DNA of 64,000 nucleotides from Candidatus Gastranaerophilales bacterium. GTDB taxonomy: Bacteria > Cyanobacteriota > Vampirovibrionia > Gastranaerophilales > Gastranaerophilaceae. A program made the translations under genes and the position numbers. The number at the start of each line of letters is the position of its first letter. Position 1 is the first letter of the stretch. The notes under the pieces are model-generated. The model did not search any database, was not told where the DNA came from, and saw only the letters and a program-made list of their open reading frames with translations. Shown here piece by piece: positions 1 to 8,169 of this stretch. The stretch covers positions 62,001-126,000 of the forward strand of contig CAJOJE010000003.1 of the NCBI GenBank assembly GCA_905234865.1. The letters are read 5' to 3'.

Positions 1-88
1 GGAATTAAAATCAAACACTTTTTATCCTCACATTTTATAAATACATATTTATTATACAATTAAAAAATGTTTTTCAAATATCTTTTTG

Positions 89-1423
89 TTAAGAACCCGC
101 AAGAATAATCGTGATGTCTTTTGCGGCTTTATTTATTCCGATTGCATCGTATTCAATTTGTTTGTTTTTAAACTCATCTATCGTATTTTTCAAATCATCA
201 AGCGTTTCTTGGGAAACATCATAATTATGAATGGCAATATGATCGTGGCTTTGATATCTTATTTCTCTTAAATTAACCGTAATTCCTTTTGCTTCAAGCT
301 CACTCGAGAGGTTTTTTGCTCTTTCTTCGTTGTTTGCGGTATATAAAATTCCTGCTTCAAGGGGTCTATCCAATGCTTCTTGAGTTTGCTCATACACAAA
401 TTTGTTTACAAGCGCCTGAACTCCGACAGGGTCTAAAATCCAGTATGCGACATTTCCTCTTTGAGAAGGCTCACCGGGGAGCATAGCAACTTTTACGTTT
501 GATAAATCCGTTGATTTGACTAAAGATGCGTATTGCGCCAATTCATAAAAAGAAAGGTCGGTTTGCATATATTTTGAAACGGATTTTATTGCTTCGGGGA
601 TTTTAATAATTACCGAAGGGTCTTTGAGTTTTGCCGCAAGTGCGTTCAAAAACCACTGTTGACGACGTATTCTTCCTATATCGCCAAGCCCGTCTTTTCT
701 GTATCTCATATATCCTTCGACTTCGCTTCCGGAAAGATGTTGATTACCTTTTTGAAGGTCAATATGAAGTTTTGCGGTATTATCGGTATATTTCATATCT
801 TTTTCAATATAAATATCAACTCCGCCTATTGCATCTATAAATTCTATTAAAGCCCTGTTTGAAACAACAATGTAGTGGTCGATTTTAACGCCTAAAGTTT
901 GCTCTATCGTTTTAACGGAAGCGTCAATTCCGCCGTATGCAAAAGCATGGTTAATTTTATCGGGATTTTGACGAGAATGGATGTAAACTTTTGAATCTCT
1001 CGGTATGGAAATAACATTTACATTTTTAGCATGAGGAGTAACGGTTACAAGATAGATGGAATCAGACCTCGTATTTTCAAAAGGTCTTTCGGGATTTTCC
1101 GACACATCAACGCCCATGAGAAGAATGTTTTGACTTTTGGCACTAAAAGGAAGACTTATTTCCCATTTTTGATTTTTTGCATTAGCGGTAAAAAACCCTG
1201 AGGCAAAACTTTTTAATTCATCTTTATAAATAAAAAGAGCAACCAAGAAAACACAAATAAAACAAAATATAAACTGCCCGAAAAAATTATTCTTATATCT
1301 GCGTTTACGCCTTCTGACGGGCTTTACCTCAGGAAGGCTCTCATCTCTAAATTCGCTTTCAATTTCCATCATTTTATTTTCCGCCTCGGATTTTGAACTT
1401 TTTTTATTGTACTTTAAAAACAT
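89..1423 (-). CDS. LytR-CpsA-Psr (LCP) family cell-wall glycopolymer transferase with LytR_C domain
   Basis: Membrane-anchored LCP enzyme. The family moves undecaprenyl-linked glycopolymers onto peptidoglycan or related acceptors outside the cytoplasmic membrane. From the ATG at 1423 (MFLKYNKK) it is about 444 residues. A basic stretch (RRRKRRYKNN) precedes one transmembrane helix, then the LCP core: LLMGVDVSE, the acidic/Arg motif NTRSDSIYL, ISIPRDS, INHAFAYGG, and the C-terminal core motif GRIRRQQWFL. A LytR_C-like domain ends the protein. The reading frame stays open upstream to about 1510, but that would cross the promoter and start of the divergent TPR gene, so 1423 is preferred. The substrate cannot be told from sequence. 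Confidence 0.88.
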   Translation of the reverse strand: MFLKYNKKSSKSEAENKMMEIESEFRDESLPEVKPVRRRKRRYKNNFFGQFIFCFICVFLVALFIYKDELKSFASGFFTANAKNQKWEISLPFSAKSQNILLMGVDVSENPERPFENTRSDSIYLVTVTPHAKNVNVISIPRDSKVYIHSRQNPDKINHAFAYGGIDASVKTIEQTLGVKIDHYIVVSNRALIEFIDAIGGVDIYIEKDMKYTDNTAKLHIDLQKGNQHLSGSEVEGYMRYRKDGLGDIGRIRRQQWFLNALAAKLKDPSVIIKIPEAIKSVSKYMQTDLSFYELAQYASLVKSTDLSNVKVAMLPGEPSQRGNVAYWILDPVGVQALVNKFVYEQTQEALDRPLEAGILYTANNEERAKNLSSELEAKGITVNLREIRYQSHDHIAIHNYDVSQETLDDLKNTIDEFKNKQIEYDAIGINKAAKDITIILAGS

Positions 1424-1448
1424 TTTCTTGCAAAATACAATACAAAAA

Positions 1449-1461
1449 TGGTACGATTTTA
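1449..1461. promoter_or_regulatory. Overlapping divergent -10 boxes for the LCP and TPR genes
   Basis: Plus strand: TGG followed by TACGAT (about 1452-1457), an extended -10 ending six bases before the ATG at 1464. Minus strand: TAAAAT (about 1461-1456), giving a predicted start near 1449 and a short leader to the LCP ATG at 1423. The two hexamers share bases, so RNA polymerase should occupy only one direction at a time. No clear -35 box was seen on either strand. Confidence 0.5.
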
Positions 1462-1463
1462 GT

Positions 1464-2054
1464 ATGAAAAAAATATTATTTGCTATTTTTATATTACTTA
1501 TATTTAACAATTTTTCTTATGCCGACACAATTACAAATCTTGACGATGTCTTTGACATTAAAGAAAATGCTTTTGCCCTGTACAACACAAATCACGTCGA
1601 CGAAGCGTATTCTCTTTTAAATATGATAGACGAGAGTGCAAAAGACGAAGAAATTTATTTAATTTTAGGCAATATAGAAAATGAAAAAGGAAAGGACAAA
1701 AAGGCAGTCGAAAACTACAAAAAAGCTATCGGGAAAAACGACAAATTTTACAGGGCATATTATAATTTAGGCTTAATTTATATGGAAAAAAGAATGCCCC
1801 AAAAAGCGCTTGAGAGTTTTCAACATGCATACAAATTAAACAAGGAAAATCCTTATATTTTATATAATTTAGGGTGCGCAGAATTGGAAACGGAAAATTA
1901 TTCAAGCGCAAAAAGACATTTTACAAAAGCAATTTTTCTAAAAAATGACGAAAAAGATTTTTACTACAACCTCGCTTTTGCAAACAAAAAATTAAACAAA
2001 ACAAAAGAAACTCAAAAAATTATTGATTTTTATAACGAAAATTTTGTCAAATAA
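1464..2054 (+). CDS. Exported TPR-repeat protein
   Basis: About 196 residues. It starts with a signal peptide (MKKILFAIFILLIFNNFSYAD, cleavage probably after the Ala) and continues as TPR helices with typical spacing, for example YYNLGLIYMEKRMPQKALES and YNLGCAELETENYSSAKRHF. TPRs are protein-interaction scaffolds, so a periplasmic or envelope role is likely; partners are unknown. The ATG at 1464 is chosen over an upstream in-frame ATG at 1407 because it begins the signal peptide and sits six bases after an extended -10 box. It is divergent from the LCP gene and lies 33 bp ahead of ruvA, which has its own -10 box. Confidence 0.82.
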   Translation: MKKILFAIFILLIFNNFSYADTITNLDDVFDIKENAFALYNTNHVDEAYSLLNMIDESAKDEEIYLILGNIENEKGKDKKAVENYKKAIGKNDKFYRAYYNLGLIYMEKRMPQKALESFQHAYKLNKENPYILYNLGCAELETENYSSAKRHFTKAIFLKNDEKDFYYNLAFANKKLNKTKETQKIIDFYNENFVK

Positions 2055-2075
2055 TATTTTATAAAAAGTTTGATA

Positions 2076-2081
2076 TATAAT
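2076..2081 (+). promoter_or_regulatory. -10 box of ruvA, predicted leaderless
   Basis: A perfect TATAAT is followed by six bases and then the ruvA ATG at 2088. With normal -10 to start-site spacing the first transcribed base is the A of the ATG. No Shine-Dalgarno sequence lies between the box and the start. Confidence 0.55.
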
Positions 2082-2087
2082 TAACCT

Positions 2088-2696
2088 ATGTTTGATTATA
2101 TTAAAGGTGAATTGGTATTTAAAGGCGATAGCATCACGATTGAAAATAACGGCATAGGATATTCCGTTTTAACAAATTCAAGAACGGTATCGCTTCTGCC
2201 TGATATCGGAAGTCAGGTTAAAATTTATACAAAATTAATCCACAAGGAAGATTCTATGCTTCTTGTCGGTTTTAAACAAAAAGAGGACAGGGTAATTTTT
2301 GATGTTTTAACATCGGTTTCAGGCATTGGGGTTAAAGTTGCCCTTATTTTATTGGATGAATTTTCGGGACAAGAATTAATTGATTACGTTATATGCGAAG
2401 ATTATAAATCTATTTCAAGAGCAAAAGGCGTCGGACAAAAGCTCGCACAAAAAATTATTCTTGAATTAAAGGGAAAATTAACGGACAAAAAAACAACAAA
2501 AGATATAGCCCTCGGCAAATTTGAAAATGCAAACGTTGACGGCGAAGCAATTCTTGAAGTTCAAACCATTCTTCAATCTTTAGGATACACGCAAAACGAA
2601 TACACAAAAGCAATCGAATATGCAATTAATAATGCAAAAGCGACGGGAAGCGAGGAAATTTTAAAAGAAGCGCTTTCCTTATTATCAAATATTTAA
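2088..2696 (+). CDS. ruvA: Holliday junction branch migration protein RuvA
   Basis: 202 residues, the usual RuvA length. It binds four-way junctions and loads the RuvB motor during recombinational repair. The N-terminal OB-fold starts MFDYIKGEL and includes a YIKG motif. Two helix-hairpin-helix motifs follow (LTSVSGIGVKVAL and ISRAKGVGQKLAQKIILELK), then an acidic linker and the C-terminal three-helix RuvB-binding domain (LQSLGYTQNEYTKAIEYA). ruvB and ruvC are not nearby, as is common in cyanobacterial relatives. The start is fixed by the conserved N-terminus and the -10 box just upstream. Confidence 0.96.
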   Translation: MFDYIKGELVFKGDSITIENNGIGYSVLTNSRTVSLLPDIGSQVKIYTKLIHKEDSMLLVGFKQKEDRVIFDVLTSVSGIGVKVALILLDEFSGQELIDYVICEDYKSISRAKGVGQKLAQKIILELKGKLTDKKTTKDIALGKFENANVDGEAILEVQTILQSLGYTQNEYTKAIEYAINNAKATGSEEILKEALSLLSNI

Positions 2697-2755
2697 AGGA
2701 AATTTTATCCTTAAACAAACACTACAAAACAAAAAAGCGAAAAGAGAGGATGAAA

Positions 2756-4201
2756 ATGACAAAATCAAATGAATTTAAAAAAAACAAAATAAGAGTACTT
2801 ATGGCTTCGGCAGAAGTTGCCCCGTATTCTAAAGTGGGCGGATTAGCCGATGTTGTAGGCGAATTGCCTCCGTTTTTGGAAAAAGAAGGGTGTGAGGTTG
2901 CCGTTTTTACCCCTTTATACGGCTGCATTGACGAAGAAAAATGGGGAATAAAAGAAATCCCGAATTCTGAATTAAAAATTTCCATGGGACATACGGAACA
3001 TATTTTTAAATTAAAAACCACACATCACCCAAAATCAGATAAAATTAACATTTTCTTTGTCGACAACCCCAAATATTTTTCTTGTTTTAATGTTGTTTAC
3101 CCCGCTTGGGTTGATGAAATGTATGAGCAGCAAAGATATGTTTCTTTTTCGCTTGCAATTTTAGAATATGCAAAACTCCTTAATTTTAAACCGGATATAA
3201 TACAGGCTAATGACTGGCATACGGCAATGATTCCCGTATATTTAAAAACAAATTACAAATACGATGAATTTTATAAAAATACAAAATCGTTATTCACGAT
3301 ACATAACCTTGCATATCAAGGTTCATGCGACAAGGCGATAATTGATTTTGCAAATATGCGATGGGATAACGTTTGGTATGATAATTGCATTGAACATTAC
3401 GGCAGAGTAAATTGGGTAAAAGGCGCCATTTATTGTTCCGATATGATATCAACCGTATCCAAAAGGTACGCAAATGAAATTTTAACTTCCGACAAAGGCG
3501 AAGGAATGGATTACACGCTTCGTGGTCAAACGCATAAAATAAGAGGTATTTTAAACGGAACTTATTACGATAAAAAATTCAACATAAAAGAAAAGCCGAA
3601 ATTTAAAAAAGAAGTCCAAAAACTTTTCGGACTTCGAGATAATCCGAACAGACCCCTAATTGCGATGATTTCAAGGCTTGTTTATCAAAAAGGATTAGAT
3701 TTAATTGATTTTGCAAAATTTGATTTAATGAACATGCCTGCAGATTTCGTATTTTTGGGAACGGGAGAAGACGGATATCAAAATATGCTTATTTGGACAT
3801 CGAATAACTCCTCTAATATTCGTGCTTGGATAGATTTTAAACCCGATTTATCGGAAACGATTTATAAAGGTGCGGATATGTTCTTAATGCCTTCTTTGTT
3901 TGAACCTTGCGGAATAAGCCAAATGGTCGCCATGAAATACGGAACGATACCGATTGTAAGAGCAACGGGAGGATTAGATGATACGATTATTTCTTACCCG
4001 AATGAAAAAGCAAACGGCTTTAAATTCTTAGGGTATGACGCAAGAAGTATGGTTGATGAAATTAAAAACGGAATTTGGACATATTACGACAGAAAAGATG
4101 ATTTCAACCTTTTAATGAAAAATGCGACAAGCGCAAGATTTACTTGGGATGACAGCGCAAAACAATACGTTCAAATGTTTAAAGAAATGATGAATAAATA
4201 A
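2756..4201 (+). CDS. glgA: Glycogen synthase GlgA (ADP-glucose, GT5)
   Basis: About 481 residues, family GT5. It extends alpha-1,4-glucan from ADP-glucose in the cytoplasm for glycogen storage. The N-terminus carries the donor-binding motif YSKVGGLADVVGELP (KxGGL). The C-terminal half has the GT-B nucleotide-binding region ISRLVYQKGLDLI, then MPSLFEPCGISQMVAMKYGTIPIVRATGGLDDT. A first ATG at 2750 abuts the Shine-Dalgarno sequence GAGAGG with no spacer, whereas the ATG at 2756 sits six bases beyond it and is preferred. The gene follows ruvA by about 55 bp and is followed by repeat copy A, which contains a terminator-like hairpin. No other glycogen genes are in the window. Confidence 0.95.
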   Translation: MTKSNEFKKNKIRVLMASAEVAPYSKVGGLADVVGELPPFLEKEGCEVAVFTPLYGCIDEEKWGIKEIPNSELKISMGHTEHIFKLKTTHHPKSDKINIFFVDNPKYFSCFNVVYPAWVDEMYEQQRYVSFSLAILEYAKLLNFKPDIIQANDWHTAMIPVYLKTNYKYDEFYKNTKSLFTIHNLAYQGSCDKAIIDFANMRWDNVWYDNCIEHYGRVNWVKGAIYCSDMISTVSKRYANEILTSDKGEGMDYTLRGQTHKIRGILNGTYYDKKFNIKEKPKFKKEVQKLFGLRDNPNRPLIAMISRLVYQKGLDLIDFAKFDLMNMPADFVFLGTGEDGYQNMLIWTSNNSSNIRAWIDFKPDLSETIYKGADMFLMPSLFEPCGISQMVAMKYGTIPIVRATGGLDDTIISYPNEKANGFKFLGYDARSMVDEIKNGIWTYYDRKDDFNLLMKNATSARFTWDDSAKQYVQMFKEMMNK

Positions 4202-4231
4202 CTTTAAATTTAAAAGCATCGTTGTAAATCA

Positions 4232-4331
4232 AGTACGGTTTCAAATTAAGCAGAGAGCTATCCCGCTTCCTGCTTAATTTTTACACACTTCGGATTGCTA
4301 ATTTTAAAAAGCTCAAAATTCCGTCAATTTT
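4232..4331 (+). repeat. Dispersed ~100-bp intergenic repeat, copy A (contains hairpin/terminator)
   Basis: It begins TACGGTTTCAAATTAAGC and contains an 11-bp perfect stem (about 4243-4253 with 4270-4280), a 16-nt loop and a short T-run. Similarity to copy B (minus strand, about 33232-33135) continues past the hairpin: ATTTTTACRCACTTYGG, an AATT/AAAAA stretch and AAAATTYYGTCAA. The fourth stem pair is T-A here and C-G in copy B, a compensatory change. It sits between convergent glgA and the gene at 4353. The hairpin may end glgA transcription, but the conserved flanks suggest more than a terminator. Confidence 0.7.
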
Positions 4332-4352
4332 GTTTTTTCAAAACTTACTCCT

Positions 4353-5312
4353 TTAAAAAGCGGGCGTTGCTTCGTTAAACACCATTTTTTCAAATGCAAA
4401 ATCGGTGTGTTTTTGAACAAGATAAGTTTTTACAAAAATCTCGTTTTGGTGAGAGTTTTTATATTCTTCATCAAAGCTTTCTTTTAATTGAGTAAAGTTT
4501 GAGTAAAAACTTTCTAATTTTACATACAGGTTTTTAAAATTTTTATTGGTTGATAATTTTAATTCCGCATATTTGATAATATCGGGCGCATAAGCCTCAA
4601 AAAAAGGTTTTATCGCAAATTCGAGCGAATAATCCTGAATATTTATTTTTTGTAATCTGAAATATCCCAATATTTGATCATAGTTTTTATCAAGAAGCAA
4701 ATATTGTCCGACTTTAGAAAAATAATCTTTTCTTAATTCGGTTTTACTCTTCATAAACGTTCTTTTTTGATATGAAAACATCGTCCCGTTAATAAGATTT
4801 TGCACTTCTTTTATATCACGAAATTCCATAGGCTTTACATAATCAAAATTAAAGTTTTCGTTCTTGAAATCAATGTCTTTTTTTTCAATTTTATAGACAA
4901 TTTCTTTTGCGAAATTTTGAAACCCTAAAGCATCCTTGAACATGGAAATTAAATTCAAATTTTCACCGTCCACTATTGCGTAAAAAGATTCTGCCCCCTT
5001 TGAAAGATAAGCGTTTACAACGTAATTTACAAGAAGTTTTCCCGATTTTGCCGAATTTTCACCCATTAAAATTCTTGTAATTTTAACTTTTCTACTGCCC
5101 GTTTTCACAACGCTCATAAGTCCGTTAATTTTTTTATCTTCGATTGATACGAAAGTTTCCGTTAAAAATTTCAATTTTAACGGAAGAAGATAGTGAATAA
5201 TATCAATCGGGAAAAGAGAAAATTCAAACGGCATAAATTTAACACCCGCATATTCTTCAAGGGGTTTTAATTTATTTTTATTGACAAATACTACATTTTT
5301 TATAACCGTCAT
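4353..5312 (-). CDS. Uncharacterised protein, possibly tandem GNAT-like acetyltransferase fold
   Basis: 319 residues, soluble, no signal peptide or membrane helix. I do not recognise the family with certainty. The pattern of beta strands and helices (SVVKTGSRKVKITRILMGE followed by GKLLVNYVVNAYLSKGAESFYAIVD, then a second half with YLLLDKNYDQILGYFRLQKI) resembles two GNAT-type N-acyltransferase domains, but no clear acetyl-CoA loop can be confirmed by eye. The ATG at 5312 follows a TATACT box by eight bases, so the message probably has almost no leader. It is convergent with glgA; the small gene at 5367 lies directly upstream on the same strand. Confidence 0.7.
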   Translation of the reverse strand: MTVIKNVVFVNKNKLKPLEEYAGVKFMPFEFSLFPIDIIHYLLPLKLKFLTETFVSIEDKKINGLMSVVKTGSRKVKITRILMGENSAKSGKLLVNYVVNAYLSKGAESFYAIVDGENLNLISMFKDALGFQNFAKEIVYKIEKKDIDFKNENFNFDYVKPMEFRDIKEVQNLINGTMFSYQKRTFMKSKTELRKDYFSKVGQYLLLDKNYDQILGYFRLQKINIQDYSLEFAIKPFFEAYAPDIIKYAELKLSTNKNFKNLYVKLESFYSNFTQLKESFDEEYKNSHQNEIFVKTYLVQKHTDFAFEKMVFNEATPAF

Positions 5313-5320
5313 ATTGAAAT

Positions 5321-5326
5321 AGTATA
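5321..5326 (-). promoter_or_regulatory. -10 box TATACT, near-leaderless
   Basis: On the minus strand TATACT is followed by eight bases and then the ATG at 5312, giving a leader of zero to two bases. No Shine-Dalgarno sequence is present. Confidence 0.4.
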
Positions 5327-5366
5327 CTTTTGATTTAAAAAAATCAACGGATTATTTGATTATTTT

Positions 5367-5804
5367 TTAGTAATTGTAAAAATTATCTTGAAAAAATTTC
5401 CCTATTCTGTTTAAGCCCGAATGAATTTTCCCTACAATGCCGTTTTGGTGGGCTTCGGCAGATTTAAAGAGTTCTTCTGCCGCTTTTATTTCTTCTTCAT
5501 TTGGTTTTATTGAATTTTTCCATTCGTCTAAAGTCTTAACGCCTTTTTCTTTTAAAAATTCGGCTTTTTTCTCCATTAAGCCTACACCTTTTTTGTAATA
5601 AACAACTCCTGCAATCGTAGCGGCTAAGCCGATTAAAGCGGGGACCTTTTTGCTTTTCAAACCGGACTTAAATTCGTCTTTCGACTCTGTCGAATTTTGC
5701 GAATTCAAGCCGTTTGCCGAATTATTTCGGTTATTTGTTTGATAACAAGCGCCATTCATTGTAAATTGGGGATATACACCTGTCGATTGCACAATATTTG
5801 TCAT
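5367..5804 (-). CDS. Small uncharacterised protein with one hydrophobic segment
   Basis: 145 residues, family not recognised. The first 45 residues are Asn/Ser/Gln-rich and probably disordered (TNNRNNSANGLNSQNSTESK). A basic patch (KSGLKSKK) leads into one hydrophobic helix (VPALIGLAATIAGVVYYKKG), and the rest is a charged helical tail ending in aromatic residues. It may be a single-pass membrane protein with a cytoplasmic N-terminus, but that is inference. A weak GGT-type ribosome site lies about 8 bases before the ATG. Its low-complexity N-terminus resembles those of the tiny proteins at 24795 and 39285. Confidence 0.65.
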   Translation of the reverse strand: MTNIVQSTGVYPQFTMNGACYQTNNRNNSANGLNSQNSTESKDEFKSGLKSKKVPALIGLAATIAGVVYYKKGVGLMEKKAEFLKEKGVKTLDEWKNSIKPNEEEIKAAEELFKSAEAHQNGIVGKIHSGLNRIGKFFQDNFYNY

Positions 5805-5901
5805 TAAAAGAACCTTTTTTATTTATTTAAAACATGTAAACAGGGTTTTTTGACCGGAAAAATGATAAATAAGGAAAAATTAACCGTTATTTTTACAAAT
5901 T

Positions 5902-6708
5902 TTAATCATTCAAAAAAAGTTCTTTTACTTTATTTTTTTTCACGTTATCGGTAATTTCAAGAATTATTGAAATATCTTTTTGAGAAAAGTTCTTTTCTTT
6001 CAACAAATTTATTTTTTTCTTTAATAAAAGCTCATTGTATGAAACGTTATTTTTATGTATCATACAAACAAATTCACCCCTTGGAGGGTTTATTTTAAAA
6101 TGTTCGATTATATTTTTTATGTTATCGGTTTTTATTTCTTCAAATTTTTTTGTAAGTTCTCTGCCGATTGAAATTTTTGCATTCGGAAAAATGTTTAATA
6201 TTATTTCAAAAACTTTCTCAATTCTTTCTTTGCTTTCATAAAAAATAAGGTTTTCATTTGCATTATTAAAAATAATTTCTTCTATCCGAGCTTTAACTCT
6301 CGGTAAAAAACCGATAAATTTAAAATCCTCGCCCTCTCTTGAAACAGAAGATAAAAAGGTAATCGGCGCAGAAATTCCCCCGACGGGAACCGTTTTTATA
6401 CCGTTTTTAATTGCAAGTTCGACGATTTTATTCCCCGGATCCGATATTAAAGGAGTTCCCGCATCTGTTATAAGAGCAATGTTTTGACCCTGAATAAGTT
6501 TTTCGATTAAATCTTCGCTCTTTATTGTTTCATTAAATTTATGATAACTTTCAAGAGGAGTCTTTATTTCGTATTTTTCAAGTAAAATACCGGATGTTCT
6601 TGTATCCTCGGCAGCAATTAAATCTACGGACTTTAAAACTTCAATTGCTCTTAAAGTTATGTCTTTGAGGTTTCCGATAGGAGTTGCAACAATGTACAAA
6701 ACACCCAT
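5902..6708 (-). CDS. rsmI: 16S rRNA (cytidine-1402-2'-O)-methyltransferase RsmI
   Basis: About 268 residues of the tetrapyrrole-methylase fold family. RsmI methylates the 2'-OH of C1402 in the 16S rRNA decoding centre. Visible motifs: YIVATPIGNLKDITLRAIE at the N-terminus, AAEDTRTSG, LITDAGTPLISDPG, and the substrate-loop region VPVGGISAPITFLS. The start is placed at the ATG at 6708 (MGVLYIV), whose A is shared with the last base of the cysS stop codon (TAATG), rather than at an in-frame start at 6723 inside cysS. This arrangement implies translational coupling in a cysS-rsmI operon. Confidence 0.95.
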   Translation of the reverse strand: MGVLYIVATPIGNLKDITLRAIEVLKSVDLIAAEDTRTSGILLEKYEIKTPLESYHKFNETIKSEDLIEKLIQGQNIALITDAGTPLISDPGNKIVELAIKNGIKTVPVGGISAPITFLSSVSREGEDFKFIGFLPRVKARIEEIIFNNANENLIFYESKERIEKVFEIILNIFPNAKISIGRELTKKFEEIKTDNIKNIIEHFKINPPRGEFVCMIHKNNVSYNELLLKKKINLLKEKNFSQKDISIILEITDNVKKNKVKELFLND

Positions 6709-8099
6709 TATTGAACTTCCCAAACCGTTTTTTCTTTTGAATCTTTAATCGTAATTTTAAGTTTTAAAAGTTCATCTCTGATTAAATCGGATTTTGCCCA
6801 ATCTTTTTCTTTTCTTGCAAGATTTCTTTGTTCGATAATTTTATCAAGAACGACATCGGGCGGAGTTTGTTTGTCAAATTCAAACTTTTCATACAAGGGA
6901 AGAATTTTTTGCTTTAAGTCTTCGGTTGAAATTTCTTTTTTTGAAAAATCAAACCCCAAAACCTCGCCTAAAAGTTTAATCGTATTTGCATACTTAATAT
7001 CGGTTGAAGTTTTATATTTATTTACGAGAGAAAATAAAACCGCAAGAGCTTTTGAAGTATTCATATCATCATTCATTGCGCTTTTAAACTCGTTGATTTC
7101 ATCTTCATCGAGTTCATCCGTAAATTCTTCGACTTTTGCAATTGAATTAATTAAGCGCATTGCACCCGATTTTGCGGAATTAAGCGCTTCGTCGTTAAAT
7201 TCGACGGGCATTCTGTAATGGTTTGTTAAAATAAAAAATCTTATTGTATTTGAATTATGAGTTTTTAAAAGATCATCAATCGTAAGAAAATTATTCAGCG
7301 ATTTTGACATTTTTTCTTTATTTATGGTAACAAAACCATTGTGAAGCCAATAATTTACAAATTTTACGCCGTTTGAACACTCCGACTGAGCAATTTCGTT
7401 CTCATGGTGCGGAAATTGCAAATCCTGCCCGCCCGCATGGATATCAATTGTTTTCCCTAAATGCTTTCTAATCATGGCGGAGCATTCTATGTGCCAGCCC
7501 GGTCTGCCTTTATTCCAAGGACAATTATACCCATGGATTTCATCTTTTTTCCAAAGCGCAAAATCTAAAGGAGAACGCTTTTTGGTATCGGTTTCAACTC
7601 TGGCACCTGCCATTAAATCATCAATCGGCTGTTTTGAAAGTTTGCCGTAATTTTTAAATTTTGAAACCTCAAAATAAACATCGTCATCCGCAACATAAGC
7701 ATAACCCTTTGAGATTAATTCTTTAACCATAGAAATCATCTCTGACAATGTTTTTGTTGCAAAAGGTTCAATATCAGGCTTTAAGACGTTTAGTGCCGTC
7801 ATTGAATTTGTAAATGAAATATAAAACTCTTTTGCGATGTCATCAGGACTGACACCTTTTATATCCGCCTTTTTTAATATTTTATCGTCAACATCCGTAA
7901 CGTTTCTTGCATAAGTTACGTCATAACCCAAAAATTTCAAATAACGATATAAAACATCCCACGTTATATAACATCTTGCATGTCCTAAATGCGCCTTATC
8001 GTAAACGGTAGGACCGCAAACATACATTTTTATTTTGTTTTCTTCAATAGGTTTAAATTCTTCGAGAGAATTTGAATATGTATTAAAAAGTTTAAGCAT
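6708..8099 (-). CDS. cysS: Cysteinyl-tRNA synthetase
   Basis: 463 residues, normal for class I CysRS, which charges tRNA-Cys. The HIGH signature is HLGH at residues 37-40, right after the zinc-binding region (MYVCGPTVYDKA, with Cys28 as a ligand). Other zinc-site residues are in WHIECSAM and HHENEIAQ. The KMSKS loop is exact (KEKMSKSLNN). The C-terminus has the short helical domain with QRNLARKEKDWAKSD. It is first in a two-gene unit with rsmI and divergent from purA. A minus-strand TATAAT ends about 11 bases before the ATG, so the leader is only a few bases. Confidence 0.97.
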   Translation of the reverse strand: MLKLFNTYSNSLEEFKPIEENKIKMYVCGPTVYDKAHLGHARCYITWDVLYRYLKFLGYDVTYARNVTDVDDKILKKADIKGVSPDDIAKEFYISFTNSMTALNVLKPDIEPFATKTLSEMISMVKELISKGYAYVADDDVYFEVSKFKNYGKLSKQPIDDLMAGARVETDTKKRSPLDFALWKKDEIHGYNCPWNKGRPGWHIECSAMIRKHLGKTIDIHAGGQDLQFPHHENEIAQSECSNGVKFVNYWLHNGFVTINKEKMSKSLNNFLTIDDLLKTHNSNTIRFFILTNHYRMPVEFNDEALNSAKSGAMRLINSIAKVEEFTDELDEDEINEFKSAMNDDMNTSKALAVLFSLVNKYKTSTDIKYANTIKLLGEVLGFDFSKKEISTEDLKQKILPLYEKFEFDKQTPPDVVLDKIIEQRNLARKEKDWAKSDLIRDELLKLKITIKDSKEKTVWEVQ

Positions 8100-8110
8100 A
8101 CATTTATTTT

Positions 8111-8135
8111 ATTATAAAATTTTTTATAGTAAAAT
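8111..8135. promoter_or_regulatory. Divergent promoters between cysS and purA
   Basis: Minus strand TATAAT (about 8116-8111) serves cysS with a leader of about four bases. Plus strand TAAAAT (about 8130-8135) serves purA with a leader near 28 bases that contains AAGGG about nine bases before the ATG at 8170. No convincing -35 boxes were seen. Confidence 0.5.
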
Positions 8136-8169
8136 AGTTTGGTTGATTTAATTAAAAGGGTAACGATTT

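Noticed and set aside
6871-7218. 115-codon plus-strand frame inside cysS
   Set aside because: Fully antisense to conserved cysS sequence, Ser/Phe-rich shadow composition, no start signals.
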